From contig JAFANO010000296.1 of the NCBI GenBank assembly GCA_019232645.1, forward strand, positions 1-8,386: a DNA stretch of 8,386 nt. The letters are read 5' to 3'. The position numbers were made by a program, and so were the translations under genes. Below, piece after piece: positions 1-7,240 of this stretch. Positions within the stretch are counted from its first letter, which is position 1; each line of letters starts with the position of its first letter. The stretch is from Planctomycetaceae bacterium (lineage in GTDB: Bacteria > Planctomycetota > Planctomycetia > Isosphaerales > Isosphaeraceae). The notes beneath the pieces are model-generated. The model saw nothing but the letters and a program-made list of their open reading frames with translations, ran no database searches and had not been told where the DNA came from.

Positions 1-2
1 TT

Positions 3-22
3 CCTCCCTGTGATGAGGGAGG
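3..22. repeat. Perfect 7-bp inverted repeat, 6-nt loop
   Basis: CCTCCCT at 3-9 is the exact reverse complement of AGGGAGG at 16-22. It could form a short stable hairpin in the transcript running off the end of the kinase gene. There is no U-tract on either strand, so it is not a textbook intrinsic terminator. Confidence 0.4.
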
Positions 23-25
23 GTC

Positions 26-65
26 GGGTGGGGGGATCCGGGGCGGAGCGGCGACATCCCCACCC
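26..65. repeat. 8-bp inverted repeat with 24-nt loop
   Basis: GGGTGGGG at 26-33 pairs perfectly with CCCCACCC at 58-65 around a GC-rich loop. It lies about 90 bp beyond the kinase stop codon. G-runs on one strand also make it a low-complexity G-rich tract, so the pairing may be partly compositional. A role in transcript end protection is possible but not shown. Confidence 0.3.
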
Positions 66-129
66 CCGATGGACCCGGAAAACCCGATGAATTCTATTTT
101 AACCTCTGCGCGAAGCCAATGAAATGCGA

Positions 130-160
130 CGTGACCCTCGGGACCTCTCCGGGCGTCACG
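130..160 (-). terminator. Weak terminator candidate overlapping the kinase stop codon
   Basis: CGTGAC at 130-135 pairs with GTCACG at 155-160, and CC/GG pairs extend the stem past a one-base bulge. The minus-strand stop codon (TGA, 156-158) lies inside the stem. On the minus strand the hairpin is followed by a mildly T-rich stretch (CGCATTTCATT) rather than a true U-run, so termination efficiency is doubtful. No better terminator is visible before the window edge. Confidence 0.25.
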
Positions 161-3029
161 CGATGCTGAAGAGCCCGCTCTCCAGGGGCTCGGCGAGCCG
201 GGCAGGGGAGGACCGTCGGCCGGGGTCGAGGTCCGCGAGCAGGTGCTCGAGCGCATCAAGGTCGAGCGGCTTGACGAGATGGTCGTCGAATCCCGCCTCG
301 AGCGAGCGTCGGCGGTCCTCATCGTGGCCGAAGCCGGTCATGGCGATCAGCATGGTGTTGCGGTGCTCGGGCCGGTCGCGCAGACGTCGGGCGACGGTCA
401 GGCCGTCCATGTCGGGCAGGCCGATGTCGAGGAGCACGACCTCGGGCCGGAAGTCGCGGGCGGTGGCCAGCGCCTCCGCGCCATCATGGCAGATCCGCAC
501 GACGTGCCCCCATTCGCCCAGGATCAGGGCCAGGCTCCGGCAGGCCGGGACGTTGTCGTCGATCACCAACACGCGCCACGACCGGGCCGTGCCGACGGCG
601 AGCGGGCCGTCGGGCGCGACGGGGACCGGTGCGGGCTCGCCGCCGAGGAGCGGCAGGCGGACGAGGAACTCGCTGCCCCGCCCCGGTCCCTCGCTCCGCG
701 CCTCGACGCTCCCCTCGTGCATCCGCACCAGGCTCCGGACCAGGGTCAGCCCGATGCCCAGCCCCGCCTCGGAGCGTTCGGGCGCGCGCTCGTCCTGGGT
801 GAACGGGTCGAAGATCCTCGGCAAGAGCTCCGGGGCGATCCCCACGCCGCTGTCACCGACCCGGACCACGACCTCACCCCCCTCGATGGCCGCCTCGACC
901 CGGATCGAGCCCCCCGGGTCCGTGTACTTGGCGGCGTTGTTCACGAGGTTGACCAGGACCTGCTCGAGACGAAGCGGGTCCGCGAGCAGCCGGACGGGAC
1001 GATCCGGCAGCTCGACCGCGAGGCGGTGGGCCCGCGCCTTGATCAGCGGCTCCGACGTCGCGACGGCGCGGGCGACCACCGCGGCGAGGTCGACCGCCTC
1101 CTTGCGGAGCTGGATCTTGCCGCGCGTGATCCGGGAGACGTCGAGCAGGTCGTCGACGAGCCGCGCCAGGCTGCGGACCTGCCGGTCGATCAGCGCGCGC
1201 ATCTCCACCCGGAGTTCGGGGTCGTCGTCGCGCAGCTCCAGGAGCTTCACGGCGTGGAAGATGGGGGCCAGCGGGTTGCGCAGCTCGTGGCCCAGCATCG
1301 CGAGGAACTCGTCCTTGCGGCGATCGGCCTCGGCCAACCTCTCGGCCCGGTCGCGGATCTGCTGCTCCAGGTCCTTGCGCTCGGTGACGTCCATGCAGAC
1401 GCCGACCATCCGCGTGGCGGCGCCGGTGGCCTCGTCGTAGAGGGCCCCTCCTCGGGCGGCGATCCAGCGGATGGTGCCGTCGGGGAGCAGGATGCGGTGT
1501 TCGCCACGATACTCGCCGCCGCGGTCCCTGGCCTCGGCGCAGCCGCGCCGGACGTCCTCGCGGTCGTCGGGGTGGAGCAGGTCTTCGAACGCGTCGCAGG
1601 TCTCGCCGATCTCCCCCGGGCCCAGGCCGACCAGGCGGTGGAACTCCCCGGACCAGGTGGTCCGCCCGGAGGCGAGGTCCCAGTCCCAGATGGCCAGCCC
1701 GGCGGCCCGCGTGGCCAGCTTGAGCAATTGCCGCTGCGACCGGATCGCCTCCTCATCCCGCTTCCGCTCGGTGACGTCGCGCCCTTCGGGGATCAGGAGC
1801 ACGACCTCGCCCGACTCGTCGCGCACCGGCGTCAGCGAGAAGTCGACGGTGATGACCCGGCCGTCGGCCCCCGAGTGCTCCGTCTCGAACCGCACGAACC
1901 GACCCCGCGCCGCCTCGGCGATGGCCGACCGCAGGCGAGCGACCCGCTCCGCCGAGCCCGACCACCAGGGGGTCTCCCAGAACGGCTTGCCGGCGACCTC
2001 GGCCAGGTCGATCCCCAGGAACCCCAGCGCCGTGCGGTTGGCCTTGAGCAGCATGCCGTCGGGCGAGAGCAGGCCGATGAACTCGAAGGATCCGTCGAAG
2101 ATCGCCCGGAACTTGCGCTCCGATTCGCGGAGCCGGGCCTCGGCTTCCTTCCGCTCGCTGATGTCGCGCTGGATCGCGATGAAGTGGGTGGTCCGGCCGT
2201 CGGCGGCGGCGACCGGCCGGATGTTGAGCTCGACCCAGTGTTCGGAGCGGTCCTTGCGGTAGCTGATCAGCTCGGCGCGGACCGGCTGCCGCGCGGCGAT
2301 CCGGGCGCGGATGAGGTCCAGCGTCGCGCGGTCCGTCTTCGGGCCATCGAGGACCCGCAAGGTCCTGCCGAGGATCTCCCCGGGCTCATAGCCCGTCATC
2401 CGCGTGAACGCGTCGTTGACGTAGACGACGCGCGGCCCGGGCATGCCGATCGGCTCGGCCTCGCTGATCAGGAAGCCGTCGTTGGCCTCCTGTACCGCCG
2501 AGCCCAGGACCCAGTGCAGGGTGAGCCCCCTGCGGAGCGCGATCTTTGTCACGATCATCCCGGCGAGGTCGCCGAGGGCCGCGACGTCTTCGTCTTCCCA
2601 GGCCCTCGGCGCGTGGTCGATAACGCCGAGGGATCCGATGGCCTCGCCGTCGCGGGAGAGCAGGGGGACCCCCAAGTAGGCCGCCACCCTCGGGTCGGCG
2701 ATCGCCGGATTGCTCACGACCTCGGGATGCAGGCGAGCGTCCCCGATCACCAGGGGCCGCCTCCCGCCGATGACGAGTCGGCAGAATGCGCGCGACAGGA
2801 GGATCTCACCCCGAGATTCCCAGGGCTCGGGCAGCCCCACGATGCTCTTGAAGGTCTGCCGATCCCCGTCCACGAGGCAGATCAGTGCGATCGGGGCGCG
2901 GAGCATCCTGGCCGCCAGGCGGGTCATGCGACCGAAGTCGGGCTCGGGAGCGATCTCCGAAATCCCCATCCCGCCGGAGATCGCCGGGAGGCGCTCTTCC
3001 GGCGGATTGCATTCGGCCGGGTTGCTCAT
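156..3029 (-). CDS. Hybrid sensor histidine kinase/response regulator (GAF-PAS-PAS-PAS-HisKA-HATPase-REC)
   Basis: This is a soluble signalling kinase that should autophosphorylate on histidine and pass the phosphate to its own receiver aspartate. From the ATG at 3029 it is 957 residues: GAF about 28-167, PAS about 172-297, 303-424 and 432-552 (each ending in a D-[IV]-[ST]-E-R-K type PAC motif), a short coiled linker, HisKA with the H-box GHELRNP (His581), HATPase_c with N-box NLVNNAAKY, G1 DSGVGI, F-box FDPF and G2 GLGIGL, then a receiver with the DD pair near 824-825, Asp868, Thr898 and Lys920. All catalytic boxes are intact. There is no membrane segment or signal peptide, so sensing is cytoplasmic. 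The start at 3029 is preferred because GAAGGA (3035-3040) sits 5 nt upstream; an ATG at 3092 or TTG at 3098 would add 21-23 residues. No HPt domain or partner regulator is visible. The signal sensed is unknown. Confidence 0.95.
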   Translation of the reverse strand: MSNPAECNPPEERLPAISGGMGISEIAPEPDFGRMTRLAARMLRAPIALICLVDGDRQTFKSIVGLPEPWESRGEILLSRAFCRLVIGGRRPLVIGDARLHPEVVSNPAIADPRVAAYLGVPLLSRDGEAIGSLGVIDHAPRAWEDEDVAALGDLAGMIVTKIALRRGLTLHWVLGSAVQEANDGFLISEAEPIGMPGPRVVYVNDAFTRMTGYEPGEILGRTLRVLDGPKTDRATLDLIRARIAARQPVRAELISYRKDRSEHWVELNIRPVAAADGRTTHFIAIQRDISERKEAEARLRESERKFRAIFDGSFEFIGLLSPDGMLLKANRTALGFLGIDLAEVAGKPFWETPWWSGSAERVARLRSAIAEAARGRFVRFETEHSGADGRVITVDFSLTPVRDESGEVVLLIPEGRDVTERKRDEEAIRSQRQLLKLATRAAGLAIWDWDLASGRTTWSGEFHRLVGLGPGEIGETCDAFEDLLHPDDREDVRRGCAEARDRGGEYRGEHRILLPDGTIRWIAARGGALYDEATGAATRMVGVCMDVTERKDLEQQIRDRAERLAEADRRKDEFLAMLGHELRNPLAPIFHAVKLLELRDDDPELRVEMRALIDRQVRSLARLVDDLLDVSRITRGKIQLRKEAVDLAAVVARAVATSEPLIKARAHRLAVELPDRPVRLLADPLRLEQVLVNLVNNAAKYTDPGGSIRVEAAIEGGEVVVRVGDSGVGIAPELLPRIFDPFTQDERAPERSEAGLGIGLTLVRSLVRMHEGSVEARSEGPGRGSEFLVRLPLLGGEPAPVPVAPDGPLAVGTARSWRVLVIDDNVPACRSLALILGEWGHVVRICHDGAEALATARDFRPEVVLLDIGLPDMDGLTVARRLRDRPEHRNTMLIAMTGFGHDEDRRRSLEAGFDDHLVKPLDLDALEHLLADLDPGRRSSPARLAEPLESGLFSIA

Positions 3030-3034
3030 TACGA

Positions 3035-3040
3035 TCCTTC
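3035..3040 (-). promoter_or_regulatory. Shine-Dalgarno deciding the kinase start
   Basis: On the minus strand GAAGGA lies 5 nt before the ATG at 3029. The upstream ATG at 3092 lacks a comparable site. The TTG at 3098 has only a GGTGAT about 5 nt away, so it remains a weaker alternative. Confidence 0.55.
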
Positions 3041-3152
3041 TTCGGAGCCCGCTTCTCAGCTTGTCGGCAACCGATTCATCATTAATTTTCATGATCAAAA
3101 ATCATCACCAGGATCCATCCTGAGGCGACCCGACGCGAGTTCAGCCGTCTAC

Positions 3153-3182
3153 ATCGTACCCCGACCCACGTCCCTGAATCAA
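3153..3182 (-). promoter_or_regulatory. Weak sigma-70-like promoter candidate for the kinase gene
   Basis: Reading the minus strand, TTGATT (3182-3177) and TACGAT (3158-3153) are separated by 18 bp. Each matches the sigma-70 consensus at four of six positions. It is correctly placed about 125 bp upstream of the chosen start, but chance matches of this quality are common. Confidence 0.22.
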
Positions 3183-3300
3183 CCGGGATGTCTGCGTACC
3201 CGCAATATGTTTTTTTCATCCGAATTATTCGCATTCCAGTTATTACGTGCACTCCGTTCGGATCTCAAAAGTTAAAATTTTGAATTTCCAATCAGTATGC
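3183..3300. other. AT-rich intergenic tract with short palindromes
   Basis: Base composition falls sharply here compared with the GC-rich genes either side: a seven-T run (around 3210-3216), AAAATTTT, and many ATT/TTA steps. It contains CGAAT-T-ATTCG (3221-3231), a perfect 11-bp palindrome, and TCCG-TT-CGGA (3253-3262). The composition suits a promoter and regulator-binding region for the kinase. The palindromes could be operator half-sites, but no family is recognisable. No gene is seen. Confidence 0.4.
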
Positions 3301-3310
3301 GTCTGGTCTT

Positions 3311-3346
3311 CGCGGACCTCTGGCTCTACGCGGACCTCTGGCTCTA
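3311..3346. repeat. Exact 18-bp tandem duplication
   Basis: CGCGGACCTCTGGCTCTA occurs at 3311-3328 and again, with no spacer and no mismatch, at 3329-3346. Only two copies are present. The perfect identity suggests a recent duplication, for example by slippage. It marks the boundary between the AT-rich kinase leader and the GC-rich gene-poor block to its right. Confidence 0.9.
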
Positions 3347-3356
3347 TCAGATAGAG
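3342..3356. repeat. Perfect 7-bp palindrome with 1-nt centre
   Basis: CTCTATC (3342-3348), a single A, then GATAGAG (3350-3356) form an exact inverted repeat. It overlaps the end of the second 18-bp repeat copy and is followed by further GAGAG. It could be an operator-like site or the scar of an insertion. No transposase is adjacent. Confidence 0.6.
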
Positions 3357-3890
3357 AGAGCCCGATCCTGCTGGCCCCGCCGGTCAGCCTGAGACCAACA
3401 CAACAATGCCGCCGTCACCCTTGTCCACGGGGGGACCGAGGACAACGTCCTGCCCGAGACGACCAGCGTCGTGGTCAACGACCGAATGCTCTCCGAGCGG
3501 GAGGTCAAGCCCCAGGAGGCGGTCGGGGCGGTCCTCGCCCACGGGAAGGGCTTGGTGAAGGTTGGCATTGGCGAGCATCGCGGGGACCTCGCCGATCGTC
3601 GGCGGTGCCAGGGCCGCGCGGGCCCTCGCCAGGTCGCCGCCGTGGTTGCGGGGAGCTGCCGGGCGATCATCGATTCGATCGAGGCCTGGTCCGCCGGCCG
3701 GGACTTTCTCCCTGCCGGTGCCAGGACTTGTGGACAGCGCGGACACTTTGGGCGGCCAAGGCGGCCGAGAATCCGAAGCAAACCTCTGCAAGAGAAAAAC
3801 TTCCGCGCCACATTCTGCCTCGACGTTCACTGCTGAGATTGTCCGCCCTCGCTGAGAGAGTCCCCTCCGGCTCGATCACCCGAGTTGGCC
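3357..3890. other. GC-rich stretch with no defensible gene
   Basis: Several overlapping frames on both strands stay open from about 3384 to 3836, as expected from GC-rich DNA with few stop codons. I translated and inspected the main ones: a plus frame across 3393-3836 and minus frames ending at 3384 and 3347. None gave a recognised domain, catalytic motif, signal peptide or membrane segment, and none has a convincing Shine-Dalgarno. The minus frame to 3384 would need a GTG start at 3830. High third-position GC in the plus frame to about 3705 leaves open a decayed coding fragment, since the part beyond it loses this bias. Confidence 0.45.
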
Positions 3891-3911
3891 GAGTGGGACT
3901 TGCACCCACTC
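3891..3911 (-). other. Strong hairpin resembling a tRNA T-arm or group II intron segment
   Basis: On the minus strand GAGTGGG-TGCAAGT-CCCACTC is a perfect 7-bp stem with a 7-nt loop. The loop differs from a tRNA T-loop (TTCAAGT) only in having G at the second position. No 5' acceptor partner lies at the expected distance, so it is not an intact tRNA. It starts 15 nt downstream of GTGCGG (3926-3921, minus), which fits the GUGYG start of group II introns. A further stem, GG-CTCG with CGAG-(ttgg)-CC, lies just beyond at about 3869-3890. I see no intron reverse transcriptase or domain V. Confidence 0.35.
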
Positions 3912-3957
3912 TAGAAAAACCCGCACCTTTTCACGGCGCGCAACATCAAGCACAAAG

Positions 3958-4167
3958 TCAGATGGGCAAACCGAGCATGTACATGTAATGGCCGGGAACC
4001 GGTTCGAGCTCGGCATCCTCGCTCGGATGGAATGGCTCGCGCTTCTCCCAGGCGTTCTCACCGGATGGGACGACCCAGAATCGGCCCTCGCGGTCACGCA
4101 CGATCCAGTGCTCAAGGCATCCCTTGTCCACATAGAGGCTCATGACCGGCTTCCTGGTGGTGATCAT
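3958..4167 (-). CDS. Small hypothetical protein (69 aa) with PVPGHYMYMLGLP C-terminus
   Basis: This compact protein is rich in tryptophan, charged residues and proline (SLYVDKG, HWIVRDREGRFWVVPSG, EPVPGHYMYMLGLPI). The pattern of an aromatic beta-strand, then a polar turn, then a P-x-P-G-H-Y end looks like a small folded beta domain, not noise. From memory, unverified, similar 60-70 residue hypothetical proteins with a VMSLYVD start and an EPVPGHY end recur in planctomycete genomes. Function is unknown. It has no signal peptide or membrane segment. Two starts are possible: ATG 4167, or ATG 4143 giving 61 residues with AGGAAG (4150-4155) 6 nt upstream. The longer form keeps the remembered RKPVMSLYVD context. 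It is divergent from the glucosidase gene. Confidence 0.65.
   Translation of the reverse strand: MITTRKPVMSLYVDKGCLEHWIVRDREGRFWVVPSGENAWEKREPFHPSEDAELEPVPGHYMYMLGLPI
4150..4155 (-). promoter_or_regulatory. Shine-Dalgarno before the internal ATG of the small gene
   Basis: AGGAAG on the minus strand lies 6 nt before the ATG at 4143. It favours the 61-residue start. The ATG at 4167 has a purine-rich GGAGGAGGGGAG tract, but it is 10-14 nt away. Confidence 0.4.
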
Positions 4168-4370
4168 GGGGTTCTTGCTCCCCTCCTCCCCGAAACGGTT
4201 CCATCGTGACGCGAGGGTCAGTCTGTCATCTCCGGTCGGTGACGTAAAGGCACGTTTGCCGGGCGGAGGGCCTGATCCGACTTGGCGGGAATCGCCGACT
4301 CTATCGAAGACAACAGCCTGGTTGGCTTGGAACGGTTACCCGGAATTCCGGCATTGCACCGACCGCGGTG

Positions 4371-4379
4371 TGTTATACT
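4371..4379 (+). promoter_or_regulatory. Extended -10 promoter for the glucosidase operon
   Basis: TGTTATACT matches TGnTATAAT at the TG and at five of six -10 positions. No good -35 hexamer is visible at 16-18 bp, which extended -10 promoters tolerate. Transcription would begin near 4386 and give a leader of about 55 nt before the ATG at 4442. The site lies inside the longer open frame starting at 4142, which argues for the downstream start. Confidence 0.45.
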
Positions 4380-4441
4380 GTAGGATCCAGAATCCCTATC
4401 TTCAGATCCTTTCTCGCCGATCCAGGCGATGGCGGCTGCCC

Positions 4442-7195
4442 ATGATGGTCGAACAACTTCGCCTCGAAGAGGCTCGGGAGCGATCCGTCCCGTGGAAAAA
4501 GTGGGGACCGTACCTCAGCGAACGCCAGTGGGGTACGGTGCGCGAGGACTACAGCGAAGGCGGCGACGCCTGGAACTACTTCAGCCATGACCAGGCACGC
4601 TCGCGTGCCTACCGCTGGGGGGAAGATGGCCTGGCCGGCATCTCCGATCAGAAGCAGCGACTCTGTTTTGCCCTGGCCCTGTGGAACGGCAAGGACCCGA
4701 TCCTCAAGGAGCGTCTCTTCGGCCTGACGAATAGCGAGGGCAACCACGGCGAGGACGTCAAGGAATACTACTTCTACTTGGATAGCACGCCCACGCACTC
4801 GTACATGAGGTATCTGTATAAGTATCCACAATGCGCATTCCCCTATGCTAATCTCGTCGAGACCAACCGGGACCGGGGCAAGCAGGACTTCGAGTATGAG
4901 CTGCTCGATACCGGGGTCTTCGATCAGGACCGCTACTTCGACGTGTTCGTCGAGTATGCCAAGGAATCGCCGCAGGACATCCTCATCCAGGTCACCATCC
5001 ACAATCGCGGCCCCGAGCCGGCTGAGGTCCACGTCCTGCCGACGCTCTGGTTCCGTAATCTCTGGTCCTGGTCTACGAGCGGCGGCAGGCCCGTGCTCCG
5101 ACAGGAGGGTGGGGCCGAGAGCTATGAGGTGATCGCGGCGGAGGATCCCACGCTGGGCGAGTTCTATCTGTATTGCGAAGGGAACGTCCCGCTCCTGTTC
5201 ACGGAGAATGAAACGAACACGAAGCGGATCTTCGGGGTCCCGAACCGTACGCCCTACGTCAAGGACGGCATCAACAATTACCTTGTGCAGGGCCAGAAGG
5301 ATGCCGTGAATCCGGAGCAGAAGGGCACGAAAGCCGCTCCGCACTATTGCCACACGATCGATCCCGGCGGCCGGCGCGCTGTTCGCCTGCGTCTCACCGA
5401 CGTCAAGCCGGCCGACCTTTCGAACGCCTACAGCGAACATGGCCCGTTCGGCAGCCATTTCGAGGAGGTCCTGCGGTCTCGCGCGCGGGAGGCCGACGAG
5501 TTCTATGCGGCCATCACGCCACCCGCTCTCGACGCGGACGCGGCGACTGTCATGCGGCAGGCGCTGGCGGGCATGCTGTGGTCGAAGCAGTTCTACCTCT
5601 ACGACGTCGACAAGTGGCTGCAGGAACGTGGCTCCGACCCCTTCAAGCCGACGCGAAAGGTGGCGCCGCGCAACGATCACTGGCACCACATGTACAACGG
5701 CGACGTGATCTCCATGCCGGACAAGTGGGAGTATCCCTGGTACGCGGCCTGGGACCTCGCCTTCCATGTGCTCGCCCTGACGCTCGTGGACCCGGATTTC
5801 GGCAAGCAGCAACTGAAGCTGATGCTGCGTGAGTATTACATGCACCCCAACGGCCAGATCCCGGCTTACGAGTGGAACTTCGGCGACGTCAACCCGCCGG
5901 TGCACGCATGGTCCACCATCTTCACCTACCGCCTGGAGAAGGCGCAAACAGGACAGGGAGACCGAGACTGGCTCAAGAGATGCTTCCAGAAGTTGTTGCT
6001 GAATTTCACCTGGTGGGTCAACCGCAAGGACCGCTCGGGGCGGAACGTCTTCGAGGGCGGCTTCCTGGGCCTGGACAACATCGGGGTATTCGATCGCAGC
6101 GCGCCCCTGCCGACCGGGGGTTATCTGGAACAGGCCGACGGTACCGCCTGGATGGCCCTCTTCTGCCAGAACATGACCGAAATCGCCGTGGAGCTGGCGA
6201 TGACCGATCCGGACTACGAGGACATGGCCCTCAAGTTCTTCGAGCACTTCCTGTGGATCGCTTCGGCGATGGCTCACCTCGGGCAGGACACGGGCATGTG
6301 GGACGAAGAGGACGGTTTCTTCTACGACGTGCTCCGGTTGCCCAACGGCCAGGCCCAACGCCTCAAGGTCCGGTCCATGGTGGGCCTGCTGCCCCTTTGC
6401 GCGGCCACGACTTTTGAGGGGGAGATGCGGGCGAAGAACCCCGAAGCCGTGGAGCGGTACTATCGGTTCCTCGCCACTCGGCCCAAACTCTACGCGGCCA
6501 TCCACGACCCGACGAAGCCCGGTGTTGCAGACCGCCTGCTCGGATCGATCCTCGACGATGTCAAGCTCCGCCGCGTGCTGGCGAAGATGCTCGACGAGGA
6601 CGAGTTCCTCAGCCCCTACGGCATCCGCTCGCTGTCGCGCTACCACGCCGATCACCCCTATGTCATCCATGCCGGCGGCCAGGAATACCGGGTTTCCTAC
6701 CTGCCGGCGGAGTCCGATACCGGCATGTTCGGCGGCAACTCGAACTGGCGAGGGCCCATCTGGTTCCCGGTCAACGTCCTGATCATCCGGGCATTGCTCC
6801 AGTACTACCTCTACTACGGCAACGACTTCGCCGTCGAATGCCCCACGGGCTCCGGCCGGCACATGACTCTGTATCAGGTGGCCGAGGAGATCGCGCGCCG
6901 GCTCGGGAACATCTTTCTGAAAGACCACGAGGGCCGTCGCCCGGTCAATGGAGCGACCCGGAAGTTCCAGGAGGACCCACACTGGCGCGATTGCCTCCTG
7001 TTCTACGAATATTTCCACGGCGACAACGGGGCCGGCCTCGGCGCCAGTCACCAGACCGGGTGGACCGGAGTCATCGCCCGGGCCATGCACCTCTTCGCAA
7101 CCTTGACGCCCGAGCAGGCCCTGGCAGGCGGCAAGAAGGCTTATTTCGAAATGCGTGCCCGGAGGGAGATCGCTGGCTCGCTTACCGGTCGATAG
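4442..7195 (+). CDS. GH63-like (MGH1-type) glucosidase
   Basis: This is a predicted cytoplasmic inverting alpha-glucosidase of the (alpha/alpha)6-barrel GH63/MGH1 group. From ATG 4442 it is 917 residues, the size I expect for bacterial proteins of this family, starting with LRLEEARERSVPWKKWGPYL then QWGTVREDYS. Family blocks include GEDVKEYYFYLDSTPTHSYM, YPWYAAWDLAFH (Asp438), GLDN (Asp545), MWDEEDGFFYD (619-629), NWRGPIW (768-774) and FYEYFHGDNGAGLG (Glu856). By analogy with characterised GH63 enzymes such as E. coli YgjK, Asp545 is the likely general acid and Glu856 the likely base. The N-terminal third is a beta-rich region before the barrel. No signal peptide is visible. The frame is open upstream to ATG 4142, but those 100 residues lack family similarity, overlap the divergent small gene and contain the promoter. 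No strong Shine-Dalgarno precedes 4442 (GGCGG, 6 nt away). The true substrate (oligosaccharide, glucosylglycerate or other glucoside) is undetermined. Confidence 0.93.
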   Translation: MMVEQLRLEEARERSVPWKKWGPYLSERQWGTVREDYSEGGDAWNYFSHDQARSRAYRWGEDGLAGISDQKQRLCFALALWNGKDPILKERLFGLTNSEGNHGEDVKEYYFYLDSTPTHSYMRYLYKYPQCAFPYANLVETNRDRGKQDFEYELLDTGVFDQDRYFDVFVEYAKESPQDILIQVTIHNRGPEPAEVHVLPTLWFRNLWSWSTSGGRPVLRQEGGAESYEVIAAEDPTLGEFYLYCEGNVPLLFTENETNTKRIFGVPNRTPYVKDGINNYLVQGQKDAVNPEQKGTKAAPHYCHTIDPGGRRAVRLRLTDVKPADLSNAYSEHGPFGSHFEEVLRSRAREADEFYAAITPPALDADAATVMRQALAGMLWSKQFYLYDVDKWLQERGSDPFKPTRKVAPRNDHWHHMYNGDVISMPDKWEYPWYAAWDLAFHVLALTLVDPDFGKQQLKLMLREYYMHPNGQIPAYEWNFGDVNPPVHAWSTIFTYRLEKAQTGQGDRDWLKRCFQKLLLNFTWWVNRKDRSGRNVFEGGFLGLDNIGVFDRSAPLPTGGYLEQADGTAWMALFCQNMTEIAVELAMTDPDYEDMALKFFEHFLWIASAMAHLGQDTGMWDEEDGFFYDVLRLPNGQAQRLKVRSMVGLLPLCAATTFEGEMRAKNPEAVERYYRFLATRPKLYAAIHDPTKPGVADRLLGSILDDVKLRRVLAKMLDEDEFLSPYGIRSLSRYHADHPYVIHAGGQEYRVSYLPAESDTGMFGGNSNWRGPIWFPVNVLIIRALLQYYLYYGNDFAVECPTGSGRHMTLYQVAEEIARRLGNIFLKDHEGRRPVNGATRKFQEDPHWRDCLLFYEYFHGDNGAGLGASHQTGWTGVIARAMHLFATLTPEQALAGGKKAYFEMRARREIAGSLTGR

Positions 7196-7240
7196 TGTTC
7201 TCTCCTCGAGCAGACACCCTGGAAGCATTGCAACACGGCC

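Noticed and set aside
243..3275. 1010-codon plus-strand open frame opposite the kinase
   Set aside because: It is a shadow: the minus strand encodes a complete, motif-perfect kinase, and the antisense translation is low-complexity in G, D, R, P and V with no domain. GC-rich third positions suppress stop codons there.
3384..3830. 148-codon minus-strand frame with GTG start
   Set aside because: There is no ribosome site, no recognised motif, and it competes with two other equally open frames over the same bases.
3891..3911. Intact tRNA gene on the minus strand
   Set aside because: Only a T-arm-like stem is present. No acceptor partner to TCGGCCA, no D-arm and no anticodon arm lie at the proper distance upstream.
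4373..7228. 951-codon minus-strand open frame opposite the glucosidase
   Set aside because: The plus strand carries all GH63 family blocks; the antisense product is compositionally biased and has no recognisable domain.
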